Notes under the pieces: model-generated
What the model was told of the DNA's origin: nothing
What the model saw: only the letters and a program-made list of their open reading frames with translations
Database searches by the model: none
From: Ceratotherium simum simum
Lineage: Eukaryota; Chordata; Mammalia; Perissodactyla; Rhinocerotidae
Direction of reading: 5' to 3'
Assembly (NCBI RefSeq): GCF_000283155.1
Contig: NW_004454173.1
Location: 10,366,146-10,430,145, forward strand
DNA: 64,000 bases
Translations under genes and position numbers: made by a program
Shown here: positions 22,796 to 35,279 of the stretch, in pieces
How the letters are laid out: every line of letters starts with the position of its first letter
Numbering within the stretch: position 1 is the stretch's first letter

Positions 22796-22887
22796 TTTTT
22801 TATTAAGGTAACATTGGTTTATAACATTATATAAATTTCAGGTGTACATCATTATATTTCAATTTCTGTGAAGACTACATCATGTTC
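22796..22887 (-). mobile_element. L1 3' end, extremely 5'-truncated
   Basis: The same terminal block as at 2279 (TTTATTAAGGTAACATTGG, CAGGTGTACATCATTAT), about 90 bases long, between copies of GAGGTTT. Confidence 0.75.
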
Positions 22888-23319
22888 GAGGTTTGTTTGT
22901 TTTTTAACTCAAAGCAGATATTCTTAAGAATTACACTTGCGGAATTAAGTCCCCCTAGAACACACCTACCTGAGGAAAGACAGTGCAGTGGCCCACTAAA
23001 CATGAAAATGAGCTCGATTCTTAGCAAGCTACTGCTTTTCAATAGGTTATTTTTACTATGTCCCTTAAAACACCAACGCCATACTTTAGAAAATGCAGCC
23101 TATGGTTGAATGTTGTATCTAGGGTTCTTACCTATCATAGAGCGAGAACACAGTTTTTAAGATATCAATAAAATTGGGTAAAATCTATCAACATAGGGTC
23201 AATCACTGCTACAATGTTCTAAAGGGGGAAGACAACAAAAAAAGGGTGAAAACTTAAATCTGAGCACACTGTTACTAAAACAAAATAAACCAATAAGGAC
23301 AACGTATACAATCTTGTAT

Positions 23320-23590
23320 CGTACAGGTAATAATAATTGCAAATGTGCAGAGCAATTTAGTTCACTTTCATATGCGCTATTTAACTTGAACCCTAACTCT
23401 GTAGATACATATTATTTCCAATTTATAAATAAGAAAAGTGAGGATCAGGGAAGTTGACTAGAAGACAGGCCCCGCAATTCTAGACTATTTTACTGTGTAT
23501 TTTACCCCTGGAAGTTGTCCAGTGTCACACAGCTAGTAACTAGTAGAACAACAGTCTGAACCCAGTTCTTCCAATTCACACTGTACCAAG
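23320..23590 (-). mobile_element. MIR SINE interrupted by a duplicated block
   Basis: Reverse-strand MIR (CATATGCGCTATTTAACTTG, TTCCAATTTATAAATAAG, GTCACACAGCTAGTAACTAG, CTGAACCCAGTTCTTCC) with 57 foreign bases at 23456-23512. Confidence 0.7.
23456..23512 (+). repeat. Dispersed 57-base duplication, copy 1
   Basis: It matches 23991-24047 at 55 of 57 positions. It begins GACTAGAAGACAGGCC and ends TTTTACCCCTGGA. The copy sits in the middle of a MIR and is bounded by AAGTTG on both sides, so this is the inserted copy. Confidence 0.85.
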
Positions 23591-23774
23591 TTACCTCTGT
23601 CTTTATGTCCTTGTTTGCTAATGATATGTCTGAGTAATTGAATATAAGGCTACTATTTTCTCCATCTTACACAAGGAAAGACTAATAAGATTAACTTATT
23701 AATTAATTAATAAGAGGTTAAATGTCTTATACAAGGTCATAAAGAAAAGAAAATAGAAACAAGGGGCTGAGTCT

Positions 23775-23990
23775 TCCATCATCATCAACATGATCTCCCA
23801 CTCATTGAACACTCTGAGCCAGGAACTGTGGCAGACATTTTACATGTGTTATCTTGTTGAATCCTCAAAATAACCCATTGATGTAGGTATTTTATCCCAT
23901 TTTACAGATGCAGAAACTAAGACACAGAAAGCTTTAGTTTCTTTTCCAAGGTTATACATCTAGTAAGTGCAGAACTTGCGCAGGAGTTAA
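23775..23990 (-). mobile_element. MIR SINE
   Basis: Reverse-strand MIR: ACACTCTGAGCCAGGAACTG, ACATGTGTTATCTTGTTG, then CCCATTTTACAGATGCAG and a CTAGTAAGTGCAGAACTTG end. Confidence 0.8.
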
Positions 23991-24047
23991 GACTAGAAGA
24001 CAGGCCACGCGATTCTAGACTATTTTACTGTGTATTTTACCCCTGGA
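23991..24047 (+). repeat. Dispersed 57-base duplication, copy 2 (probable source)
   Basis: The partner of 23456-23512, 535 bases away in direct orientation. Here it follows the end of a MIR without interrupting one, which suggests that this is the donor. Confidence 0.8.
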
Positions 24048-24639
24048 CATCTCTGCAGTCTCGTCTGTGTATAGCGCTGTGTAGAGTACTTAGAAAACAT
24101 AAAGCCTTTCGGGCTCATTTCCCTTGATATTTGTCTCTTTCAGAAATAACAAAGAACCTCCATTCTGTCTTTGGTGAGAAGCACACTTTGTTGGTAGAGT
24201 TAGGTTGCAGTGTGGATCCAAATCAACCCTCTTAAAGAAGAGTTTTGTGGGTTTCTTTGGAGAATTTAGGTTTAAAGAGCTTTGAAAACAAGGGTAATGG
24301 CAGTGGTCACTTCCCATATTTGAAAATGTTCCATTTGACAGTTTTTCAAAGTCAAGAAATTTATACGCTCAGATTTGGAAGGTTAGTGACCCACTTAACA
24401 AACCAGTTGGCAACTGGAATAAAGTATTTTTGAAAAACAAGTATTGGAAGAGACTCATTCAAAGTGTAAAATTCTGTCTTGACCCTTTAGAGGAAAAAAA
24501 GTTATAATTAACTAAAATTCACTGGCTTCACAGGCAAACTGTGGTAAGTGCTCAGCTTCAAGAGAAATATCACCATCATGACGGCCAGTACATTTCAAAA
24601 GGGCTTTCAAATACTTAATATCAGAGAACTTTCCTGACT

Positions 24640-24740
24640 AAATTTCCATTATTTTATTTAATCATTCCCTCATGCATTCATTCCACACATTTAAGAAACT
24701 ACCCTGTGCTCTGGGGAAATTCAAATCTGACTAAGGCATG
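24640..24740 (-). mobile_element. L2 LINE 3' fragment
   Basis: Reverse-strand L2 end: CATGCATTCATTCCACACAT, then CTACCCTGTGCTCTGGGG. Confidence 0.45.
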
Positions 24741-25649
24741 ATAAGTACCATCACTCTAGTGTATTAGCAGATGTTGTGATCAAGGGCTAATTATTATGGA
24801 ATCCCAGAGCCCAGTGTAATACCTGGTGACCAGCAGGGGAAAATGGAAATAAATTAAAAAGGAAAAATCGGAGGTAATCTTTAAGTTGAAGCTTGTGACA
24901 CTCAGAACTCTCACTCACTCCTCGCTTGGCACCCTGTGTTTTGGTGTGTTTGTGCATGGTGTTCTTTACTACAGGCCAGGAACTATCCAGAGCGAGTCAC
25001 ATGGATGATCTTCATCTTATGAGTAAGTGCTCAACCAGTGTTAAGTTCTTCCTTCCATTCCTTCTCGTCCTTCCAGTAGACCTTCGGAGTTGGAAATGAG
25101 GCTTCTCACTTCCCCTGGCTCTCTGGGTGTACTGAGGGTATTGAGGTCAAGGGCAGAATCTGGGGTTCTCCCTCTTGAGTCAGAGCAGCAGGAGCCTTAC
25201 CAGAGTACGGGAGCCGGTGTAAGCAAAGCGGGGAACTGTTACCAGAATTCCGGGCAGGGAGGCACTGAGCCTCAGCCAGCAGCAGCTAGCAGCAGGACGG
25301 GAAAGCCCTCGGGTCTTTTTTTGTCTCTGTCCCTTGCTGTGGTCATGCTCCATTTTTTTCTCGCACTGAAGAAGGGCTTTCTCTGAGGGTTGGACTACGT
25401 GCTGGCACAAAATAAGGGATCAAGCTCTCGCGTTTGCATTGTCTCCGTTTAAGCGAGCAGCCAGAAGTGCGGCTAGAATCCCTGGAGAGGGGGTCCTGGC
25501 CCAGCCTAGGTCGAGTACCCTGCTTGGTCCAATCAACGGCAGTCAGGGTATCAGAGTCGCATTGCACGGAGTGAATGTTGGGGGCTCTCTGCTGTTTACA
25601 TGTGTGTTGGGGAAGAAAAAGAGAAGGAACCAAAATACGCACAATGATT

Positions 25650-27060
25650 GTCTACTGATAACCTCTTTGATTATTTCCTCAAATTACATTTATAATAGTG
25701 GAATTAATAGTCTAAGGAAATGGAACATTTTTAAGTTCTTGATTAAGTCCTGCCACGTTGCCAACACCGTTACTCTCTTTCTCATCTTGTCTAACTTTAT
25801 AGGCCAAAAATTTGAAATGAATTATAATTTTCATCTCTTTAATTACAGCGCTTGAAGAGTTAAAATGTTTTCCATGTATTTAGTAGTCATTTATATTTCT
25901 TTTTCTGCAAATTGTCTATTGGTGTTCTTTGCTTATTATTCTATTATAGTTTTAGTGCCTTTGTGATTTACTGATATGAGTTTTTTATATATTGACTTAA
26001 CATAGAGGAGTAGACCATATTTCCTTTGGAATTTCATTTCTAAGCATAAATGCTTAGAAAGTCTTTCCTGTAAAAATTCCTCCCCCTGGAAATCTTTCAA
26101 ACAAAAATACTCCTAAGGTTCACCAGGGATATTAGTTGCAGAACTTTAATAACAAAAAGTAGAAACAATCTAAATACGTATCAGTTGAGGGATAAATTAT
26201 GGCATATTCACACTGTGGAATACCATGCAGCCGTTAAATATAAGAGAAATGTATACCTACTCACATGGAAAGGTGTCTATGATATTAAGTGAAAAAAAGC
26301 AAGAATTACAGAATTATAGGTAAAGTAGCACTTTATTATGTTAAGAAAAACCTCATGTATGAAATATGTAGATATCTAGAAAAGGTCGAGAAGAATATAC
26401 TTGGAACTGTTAGTGAATACCTTTTAGCATGGGTTGGAGGTGGGTGGTAAAGGTTAAATTATATAGGTAGATGTTTTAATTTTTTATAAAGAATATGTAT
26501 TACCTTTAAATTTTATTTCACAAAACATTTTAGACTTACAAAGCACCAAATGACTAATACAATAAACACCCCTGTACCTACCAGAAATAAATACCCACAT
26601 GGTGGTAGCTTCTTGTGTAACCTTCTCGCATCACATCCCTTCTTTCTCAGAGGTCCCCATGACCCTGAATCTGGTGATTTTTATTCCCATGATGTCATAC
26701 TTTTACTAAATATGTACATATTCCTAAATGGCGTGTAGTACTTTTTTCATATTTTAGAATTGTATATAGTTGGTATTATACTATGTGTTATCTTCTGTAG
26801 CTTAATTTTTCACTTAACATGATGTGCTTTTAATTTAAACATGTTGATACAGATACCATCGATCATTCCCTTTCACTGTTATATGGCATTCTATTTACAA
26901 ATGTTCTGCAGTTTATTCCTCCTTTTGTGATGTTTGGATTTTTCCAACATTTTACTATTTTGAACAGTGGTGCTCTGAGCATTCCTGGGCACATCTCCTT
27001 GTGTACTGTGGTTTCTTGAGTTCATGTGTGTATCTAGAAGTGGAATCAGGTGGTTGGGTA
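25650..27060. mobile_element. Old L1 fragments, mixed orientation
   Basis: 25650-26080 reads like antisense L1 (TTTTTCTGCAAATTGTCTATTGG and a TTGTGATTTACTGATATGAG context). 26110-26510 is sense L1 3' region (GGAATACCATGCAGCC, AGGTGTCTATGATATTAAG). 26510-27060 is antisense again (ATGGCATTCTATTTAC, GAAGTGGAATCAGG). The boundaries are approximate and all pieces are noncoding. Confidence 0.5.
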
Positions 27061-27211
27061 TGTGCTTCTTCAACTTCACAAGTTGAAGGGACAGATTGCT
27101 TTCCTAAGTGATTGTACCAATTTACAATCCCCCCAGCAGTATATAAGAGATTCCGTTTCCCTAAAAAATCCTACCCATCCCGAGAGCAGACATTTATCTA
27201 TATTATCTTCT

Positions 27212-27421
27212 TTTTTCTTTAATTTTATTTTTTTTATTTTTTCCCCCCAAAGCCCCAGTAGATAGTTGTATGTCATAGTTGCACAGCCTTCTAGTTGCTG
27301 TATGCGGGACGCGACCTCAGCATGGCCGGAGAAGTGGTGCGTCGGTGCACGGCCGGGATCCGATCCCGGGCCGCCAGCAGCGGAGCGCGTGCACTTAACC
27401 GCTAAGCCACGGGGCCGGCCC
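27212..27421 (-). mobile_element. ERE SINE, short form
   Basis: Well-preserved minus-strand copy without the tail module. A perfect 17-base target duplication TATCTATATTATCTTCT flanks it (27195-27211 and 27422-27438). Confidence 0.95.
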
Positions 27422-28394
27422 TATCTATATTATCTTCTAATTTTTGTTTTCTTTTTCTCTTACACTACACTCTTTAATCGAGCTTGAATTAATTTTGACA
27501 TACGGTGTGAAATGGGAACCTAAGTTGATTTTTTTTAACTAATTTTCCCACCACCACATATTGAAAAGGCAAGACCTTTTTCATTACACTTTTATATCTT
27601 TTTCTTACTTATTCTCATCCGATGATTCATCTGGTTGAATTTCAGTATCACTTGGTAGAGTTCTCCTAAATAACCCATTGAGATTTTATTGTAGTTGCAT
27701 TAGACCCATGAATTTTTTTGATCTAAAACTCACATTCAACAGCTCATTCCTCTACTCTCAAATCGAAATGACTGGACTCCTCGCTGCATAGAATCGAGTA
27801 CCTTCAGCCTGCTACTGAAGCCCCCCCATTATCTGTAGCCCTTTTCATCTTTCAGTCTCATCATTTCAAGCAGGCCAGTGTCCTCCTTGTCCCCTAAACT
27901 TTCCTCATTTATTTTTTCCTACAAACTTTGCTCATGAGGTTCCCTCACACCAGGAATGCCAACCTTTCCTTCCATTCCTTTTGTTTTTGTTATGTTTATT
28001 CAAACCTTTTCCTTCCCTCAAGGGGAGGCTGGGGTCTGAGCTACTCTAAGGGTCCTAGTCAGGAGTTAGCCCACTATCTTGCATTGCTACTCAATTGTCT
28101 CATCTGTCTGTATTTAATCTCTCCAATTCTATGATTGAGTTAACTAAAATAAGAAAAGGGAGACAAGTGGAACTTCCTGGAGAGAAGTCAATAAGAACAG
28201 TTGTTGGTAAGAGGATCAGCAACCAGGTTGGGCAGCACACTTTTAACATCTGTAAACTTGAAGTGGCGAAACTAGCGAGACAAATGGAAGAGAGAAGCTG
28301 GAGCTGGTGCCTCCACATCCGGCCATGCCCAGATACGGCCGACACAACAGTGGGGAAGCCAGAAGGCAGAGAAATCCACCACCTTCACCGTCAA

Positions 28395-28615
28395 AATCGC
28401 TGCCATTTGACTAGTGCTTCAGGGTCTGCCAGCTTGCACACATATCATCTCATTTAATCCTTGCAAAACTCTTTGAAGTAGGTGACATGATCTCCATTTT
28501 ACCAATGAGGACCCTGAGGCTTAGAAGTTAAATACAAACTCGAAGTCACACAGTAAGGGAATTGGCAGTGCCACGTCTGCAACCCCAACCTTCTAATTGA
28601 CCCCAATTCACCACT
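28395..28615 (-). mobile_element. MIR SINE
   Basis: Reverse-strand MIR: ATATCATCTCATTTAATCC, CATTTTACCAATGAGGAC, then GTCACACAGTAAGGGAATTG. Confidence 0.75.
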
Positions 28616-28666
28616 CATTCTATCATACACACAGTTGCTTCCATGTTAACCATGTTAACTTTTAAA

Positions 28667-29260
28667 AAATTTTTATTTTGTCTTTAATTCTGGCAGAAAA
28701 ACCCATATAAAATAAAAATTTCCCTCTTAACCATTTTTAAATGTACAGTTAATAGTGTTAACTGTATTCACATTGTTCTGTAACAGATCTCTAGAGTTTT
28801 TTTATCTTGCAAAACTGAAATTCTATAGCTGTCAAACAACAATTCCCCATTTCTCTCTCCCCCAGCCCCTGGCAACCAGCATTCCACTTTCTGTTCCCAT
28901 GATTTCACAATGCTAGATATCTCATATAAGCGGAATCATACAGTATTTGTCCTCTTGTGACTGGCTTATTTCACTAAGCATAACGTCCTTAAGGTTCATT
29001 CTTGTTGTAGCATATGACAGGGTTTCCTTCTTTTTTAAGGCTGAATAATATTCCATTGTATGTATATACAACATTTTCTTTATCCATTCATCTGTACATG
29101 GACATTTGGGCTGCTTCCACCTCTTGACAATTGTGTACTGCTGCAATGAACATGGATGTGTGAATATCTCTTCAAGATTCTGCTTTCAATTCTTTTGGAT
29201 ATATACCCAGAAGTGGGATTGCTGGATCATATGGTAATTCTATATTTAGTTTTTTTAGGA
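28667..29260 (-). mobile_element. L1 3' end, 5'-truncated, with clear target duplication
   Basis: Antisense of the L1 3' UTR and ORF2 end (GGCTGAATAATATTCCATTG, ATGGACATTTGGGCTGC, TATACCCAGAAGTGGGATTG). The end of ORF2 is readable on the minus strand as TMEYYSALKKKE. An 18-base target duplication ACCATGTTAACTTTTAAA flanks it (28649-28666 and 29261-29278). Confidence 0.9.
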
Positions 29261-29519
29261 ACCATGTTAACTTTTAAACAAATAGCCCCATTCTCATGGA
29301 CTCCACTGCAATATGTTAAGAGGCGGCATATTGCCTTCCCTCTAATTAAATTGAAAATAGCAATCATGCTCATATATAACCATTAAAATATGTTTAAACT
29401 TCTTACTTAAGATGCATCAATTACAATGTTGGCAACTGTAGACGCTTACATTTCCTCCCAGTCTCAGTTAACAAGCTGTTCTTCACTTTTAAAGCGCCAC
29501 CCCCCCAATATCAGGGTCA

Positions 29520-29650
29520 CTAGATCAGAAGATTCATGATGAAGGATCTATCTGTTTCGTTCAATACTGTGCCTAAAGTAACTAGCACAGTGGCTGGCAT
29601 ATAATAAGCTCTCAGGAAATGGATAAGTGAATGAGTAAGTGCATGAATAA
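29520..29650 (+). mobile_element. L2 LINE 3' end
   Basis: L2-like ending: CTAGCACAGTGGCTGGCATA, AAGCTCTCAGGAAATGG, AAGTGAATGAGTAAG. Confidence 0.55.
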
Positions 29651-30729
29651 AAGACCATGTTGCTGGGTATAGTTTAAAAAATTGAACTTAACCCCAGAAG
29701 TGTGTTGTCATTGATGAGAGAGAATAGTTTAGCACTTCTTGTTCCAGCAAGCAGGAAGTAGAACACAGATGGCAAAGAGACATTCAATGACATGAATTTT
29801 GCCAGAATGATGATACCATCCCTAGGATGAATTCAAACTAAAGTGCTGATGATAACGCAGGATCAAAACCATGAGGATTTGGGAAGCTTGGGGAACCTTT
29901 GGAATTCTAATAAGGTCCTGCCAGATTAATGGGACAGTGCTTTAGGTAAGAAAAGCCAAGAGAGGGCGCTAATAGTGCAGGACTGTATTTCCCTTCTCTT
30001 CTGCCACACAGCATGGACCTTGGGTAGAGAGCATTAGAAGCAAAAGCATTGTCTTTGGCAGTGGAAGATTCCCTGCTGGCCAGGTTGCTGCACATTAGTC
30101 TGACTGATGCCCTCCAATGAGGACAGGGGTATGGAAGCAAAGAGAGGATTAATCAAACTGAGGGTAGTTACTGTCCCATAGAGAAAGTAAGCTCTCCTGC
30201 TAAAGGCTGCTGTCCATACTTCTTTGGGCTTGATATATAATCCTATGAAATGAACTGGAGGAAATGGGATTACCCTATATCAAGAGAAATTAAATCTAGA
30301 CTTAACAAAACTTGCATGAATTATTAAAGGATATAGGCCCTAGAACAAATTGTTCAGTGGAAATTATACTCTGCACATATCTGAAGAATAAATGAATGTT
30401 AAGCTCTCTTCCATTCAGATGTGGAGATGGAATTCAAGAGAAAAGTTATCTTCTAATAGGCATGTCCCCAAAAGAGATAAAAGACAAGGTTATGTTACTT
30501 AGTGATTATGTGAAATCTTTTCCCATTCTTTTAGTCATGAATTTAAATTCACACTAGCAGATGCATATAGTAAACAGTGGGACCTTTTATATATTGTTCT
30601 ATAGAGGAGTCAGCACGGTTTAATGGAAAACCTGCTAAACTTGGGTCAAAAGACTTGAGTTCCAGTATTGGTATTGCTTTGACTGCATTAGCCTTTTAGA
30701 AAATTATCAGTTCCCATTGCCTGCACTGC

Positions 30730-31355
30730 CAACTGAATGATACGAATCTGATTATGTTACTCCCCAGTATAAAATTCTTCATGGGCACCTATCCCCTGTA
30801 GGGAAAATGCTGAACACCTCTTTCTACTACATTCCTTCATTATCTGACTCCTGCTTACCTAACCAGCCTTAACTGACACCATTTGTCCCTCACTTCATGT
30901 CAAGCAATACTGAAGGATACATAGTTTCCTCAAGATAACGCGACACTCATTCACGCTTCCCCCACTTGAACAGCCTTCTCTCTTCACTCACTTGGCAAAA
31001 TTCTACACAATATGCCTTAAATGCCACTGCTCTGACTTTCCTCCTGGAACTCCTGTACGTCCACTGACACTTGTCTATTCCCCCACAATGACAATTGTAT
31101 TATAATTTGCACGTCTGCCTCCCCATTAGATTTCCACGCACCACAACTTTTTCTTTTCTGACCATAAAAATGATATATTTTTATAATATAAATTCAAACA
31201 AAGCATAGAAAGTAAAATATCCCTTCAAAAGCCACTCCCAAAGATAGCTCTTGTTAGCACAAGAGCAGGAACCATAAGTTTCCAACTTTGAATTCTCAGA
31301 TCATAGCAGTGCCTGGCACATAAGAGGCCTCAATAAACAGAGCTGAATGAATGAA
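30730..31355 (+). mobile_element. L2 LINE 3' region, long fragment
   Basis: Forward L2: ATTCTTCATGGGCACCTATC, ATTCTACACAATATGCC, TTTCCTCCTGGAACTCC, then GCAGTGCCTGGCACATAAGA and a GAATGAATGAAT end. The CATTAGATTTCC part is separated from the end by about 100 AT-rich bases that may be an insertion. Confidence 0.65.
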
Positions 31356-31552
31356 TCTATAAAATGAAGGTGGTATAATTGGCTGTACCAACCAACACTG
31401 TCTTGTGGTGATGGAATCAGGCAGGATAAAGAATACAAAAGTTCTTTGAACACCGGAAAGCATTACATAAGTACAAGTCGTGTGATCAGTGACTAATGAC
31501 CCTGGACCTCATTTTATCTGGCTTCTACTACCTGGCAACCTTGGTTTCAATA

Positions 31553-31580
31553 GTAATAATAATAATAATAACAATAATAA
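31553..31580 (+). repeat. (AAT)n microsatellite
   Basis: AATAATAATAATAATAAC-type run at the start of a MIR. Confidence 0.8.
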
Positions 31581-31845
31581 TGGCTAATACTTACTGAGCA
31601 CTTTTCATGGCCCAAGCACTATGCTAAGTGCTTCACCTGTATTAACTCTTAATTTTTATAACAACCTAAAAGGCAAAGACTATTAATTTCCTCATTTTTT
31701 TCAGATGAGGAAGCCAAGGCACAGAGAGGTTACGTACCTTACCCTCCAAAATCAGAGGGAATAAGTAATACAGCCAGGATTAAACCAGGCAATGTGGCAT
31801 CTGTGTCCACATTCTTAACCTCATCGCATTGCTGCCTCCTATACA
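31575..31845 (-). mobile_element. MIR SINE, nearly full length
   Basis: Well-kept reverse-strand MIR: TGGCTAATACTTACTGAGCA, CTATGCTAAGTGCTTCACC, AGATGAGGAAGCCAAGGC, ACAGAGAGGTTACGTACC and an ATTCTTAACCTCATCGCATT end. Confidence 0.85.
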
Positions 31846-33329
31846 ACCCTGAGGATGTGCCCAGGTCATAACAGGAGCCAACTACTTCCCATTCTTATAC
31901 TGCTTCTTGATCCAGCGTTAGAGTCATGAGTAACTTTACCTCTCCATCCTCTATTTCCTCATATGTAAAATGGGGATATTAATGGTCCCTCCCTCACAAA
32001 ATTGTTTGCGAAGATTACTCTAACACTGCCTCAGGCAGCAATGCCAGGAAGGGGATCAAACCTAGAGCCAAAATTCAAGCCTAGAGCCAGTGATCGACTG
32101 CCCTGAAATAGATGCAGCAATAAAGAACAGCCAAAAGACCACAGTGGTGCAGAGAACGAGTCATCCTAACGTAGGAGGAGCTGAGCATCGATTAATGAGT
32201 ATTTTTGCATGGCCAGATTGATGCCGAGAACCAGCACTCTAACTTGGGTCTTATCCGTCAAAGACTCCACGGCTAAGTAAGCAGGCTCCGTGAACAGAAG
32301 GAGCATTCACAAGACGGTGCATTCACTTCTTATTAATTCAATTCTTTAGCATTGGTCAATACTAATGGTAGTAATGGATGATGGCTACATTCACCCGACA
32401 GAACAGTCAGAAATGGAAATAAATATCTACAGCATGTCACACACGTCACAGCAGAGGTGCATGAGTCAAGTGCAATGGACACAGAGAGAAAACCGCACTG
32501 GCAGGTGCTTACAGATGATGCTTGGACCTGGAACAGTCTTCAAGTCTTGTAGAAAACTCAACCTAACTTTAAAAGGAGTTGCCAGGCAGAATGTTGCAGC
32601 TCTATCCAGCCAAGCGACAGCACAATCATGCCACACTCAGGACCCTGTGGGAGTCATAGCTACTGAGGGTCTCTGGGGAAACAGTACTTGGCTAAACCTC
32701 CTGATAGGATCTCATTCAACTCCTGGGCCAGGCTACATTCTTTGTAAAGCCTCTTTATTCTGTTCTAGAGAAGAGAAATGAAGACAGAGACAGCCACTTC
32801 ATACATACAGTCTAGCATAATCAACGAGCAAGTTACGAGCACCAAAAAAAATAAATAAAGACACACTATAATGCAGCATTGCCCGTCGGCTAGGGACTAA
32901 AGACAGAAGGTAGAAAACCGACAAATCTGCTGTTAACTAGAAACGAATAGCTAAAAACTAGCCAGGAAGTTTTTACCAGGCAGTCTTGTAAATGTTCTGA
33001 ATGTTAGAGAAACGGACAAGCCTTTAGAAGGAAGAGCTCCTGAATGCACACAACTGCAGGATGAGTCCAACGGGGGGGGCCGCCCCTTGCACTGGCCCCA
33101 AGGAACATTTCTCCAGAATAGTAACGTTAACACTTCAGCCATTATCTAGTGGTACCGAGTCTAGAAAACAGACTCAGGGAAACATTGTCCTCAGAATGAA
33201 AACAGTGAAAAATCAAGACATAACAGATGTGATGTGCCATCTGCAGAGGTAACTCACCCTAAGAAATGTTTTGTGAATGTGTTTGCAGAGAAACTTGGGG
33301 AGACCTGAGCCAATGCTCATGACTAAAAT

Positions 33330-33620
33330 TAGCCATGTATTTTATGCCTCTGCGCCTTTGCACATGTTGTTCCTTCTGCCCATTTTATCTTCTGTTGCTC
33401 TTTTCTCCCCTTTCTCCATCGGGTGAAATATTTTTCTTTCAAAATACATTCCAGGCATCATCTTTTCTTAACCTGTGCCTGAGAACAGAATGAATCATTT
33501 CCGCATCCTCCTACTTTTGCACTCTGTACTCTTATTCCTATCATGTGAGACTCTATCGCACCTAGCACATTGCAGGCTCTTTGAGGGCAGAGACCAAACC
33601 TCTTTCTCCAGCATCACCTA
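33330..33620 (+). mobile_element. L2 LINE 3' region
   Basis: Forward L2: CTTTGCACATGTTGTTCCTT, CAGGCTCTTTGAGGGCAG, then ACACAGTGCCCAGCCCAAC. Confidence 0.65.
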
Positions 33621-33944
33621 ACACAGTGCCCAGCCCAACAGATGTTATCTCAGCTGATCAGCTGAGCAGGCCAGGAGAGGGAAGGAAGGATATGTCTCCT
33701 CCAGGAGTGGTGCATCAGGATCTTGAATGGGGGTGGGGGTTCTGCAAGATTGGCATACTGAATATTGTAATACCTTTAGAGACAGTATGGGAATTCACAT
33801 GAGCCATCAGATTTTTATGTTTATTGAAAGAGAATTCCATTTTGTTTAAATGCGAGTGGTTTAGTAGGGAGACAAATGTGTAAACAAAAATGTGCAAGTT
33901 GCTATAAAAATATACACAAAATTAAGAACTAGTATAAAGCAAAA

Positions 33945-34215
33945 GAAGAATTAATTCTGCAGATGGGGATCAGAAAAAGTTTCACAGAGGAGGAAATGAT
34001 GGATCTGGGTCTTAAAGAGAGATAGGAGTTTGCCAAACAAACCTCCAGGCAGAGGGAACAATCTTACCAAAGCATGGAAATAGTATAACATTTTAAATAT
34101 AAACATATGTATAATTATAAATATAAACTTTGTGCTTACTTTATTCTCAGACTCTGTTCTAAGAGCTTTTACATGTATCAGCTTATGTAATGTTACCAAC
34201 AATCTTAAAAAGTTT
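33945..34215 (-). mobile_element. L2 and MIR fragments
   Basis: 33945-34065 resembles reverse-strand L2 (GATCTGGGTCTTAAAGAG, CCAGGCAGAGGGAACAATC). 34120-34215 resembles reverse-strand MIR (GACTCTGTTCTAAGAGC, TTTTACATGTATCAGC). Confidence 0.45.
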
Positions 34216-35279
34216 ATACAATGTTATCAGTTAGGTTCCACTGCTTGTAATACAGACCTAAAATAACAGTGGCTTAAACAATAGAGCAGTTTCTTTCTTT
34301 CTCTACAAAACCTCAGGGTCTCAGACTTTTAGCCAACTACTGTATAAGCTAGTGGCCTTCATCCTCATGGTCCAAGATGTTGGCTAGAGCTCCAGCCATC
34401 ACATCCACATTCCAGACAGTAGGAGAGGGAGCACAGGGAACTCAACAACTGTCATTTTATGTAGGTTCTTAGAAGTTTCCACATATATCTCATTACCCCA
34501 ACATAGTCTTCTAACCACAAACAGTTGTAAAATACTCTGGGAAATACAGTCTTTATTCTGGGCATCACGTCCCCACCCCCTATTTGGGGGTTCTATAACT
34601 ACGGAAAGGAGAACAGATAATGGGAGACAATTAGCAGTTTCTGTCACATACTCATCTCCGTTTTTCAGATAATGAAACCAATGCAAAGCGTGGTTGCATT
34701 ATATTCATGGTGCATTCAAGGATTTCAAGTAGTTTCTTTTGGCTTATACATAAAGTGTCAAGTTAGAAGAATGAAAGGTGATGGGACTACAAAGTTGTGT
34801 GATTCTAATTTTACACTTTCCATGACCAAAAAGATAATGGGCAGTGAAATGCACAAAACCCAGGCAGCACTAAAAGTGCAAAAGACATAACGTATGAATA
34901 ATCTCAAAGCTGGACAATTGAGAGCTGGTTTGTGGATCTGAGAATGGATTTACTACTGGGTCAGTAATTGAACAGTAAATTGATTTAATACGACATTGCT
35001 GATAGCAGTGGCAGAAGATTACATAAAATTTGCCAAAAGGACAACAAAAATCATTTGACACATTTTTATATCTCCTTTTTATCTTTAACATCAACCTCTC
35101 CTCTAAATGGTAGTCCAGTAAAGATAAAATAGTTTGCGCTTAATGCATATTGACTAAAGAAAACAGTGCAAGTTATTACTTCACAAATATCTCACATTTA
35201 TCTAATTCAATGTTAAAATGAAAAATTTTTTGAAGTAACACATACCCATAACTGAAGTGGTACCTGTAGAAGACACTGT

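Noticed and set aside
28095..28457. 120-codon frame just before a MIR
   Set aside because: Its 3' part runs into a MIR and it has no recognisable similarity.
32365..32781. 138-codon ATG-initiated frame in non-repeat sequence
   Set aside because: No recognisable domain, signal or splice context. Frames of this length are expected by chance in a 64 kb window read in six frames.
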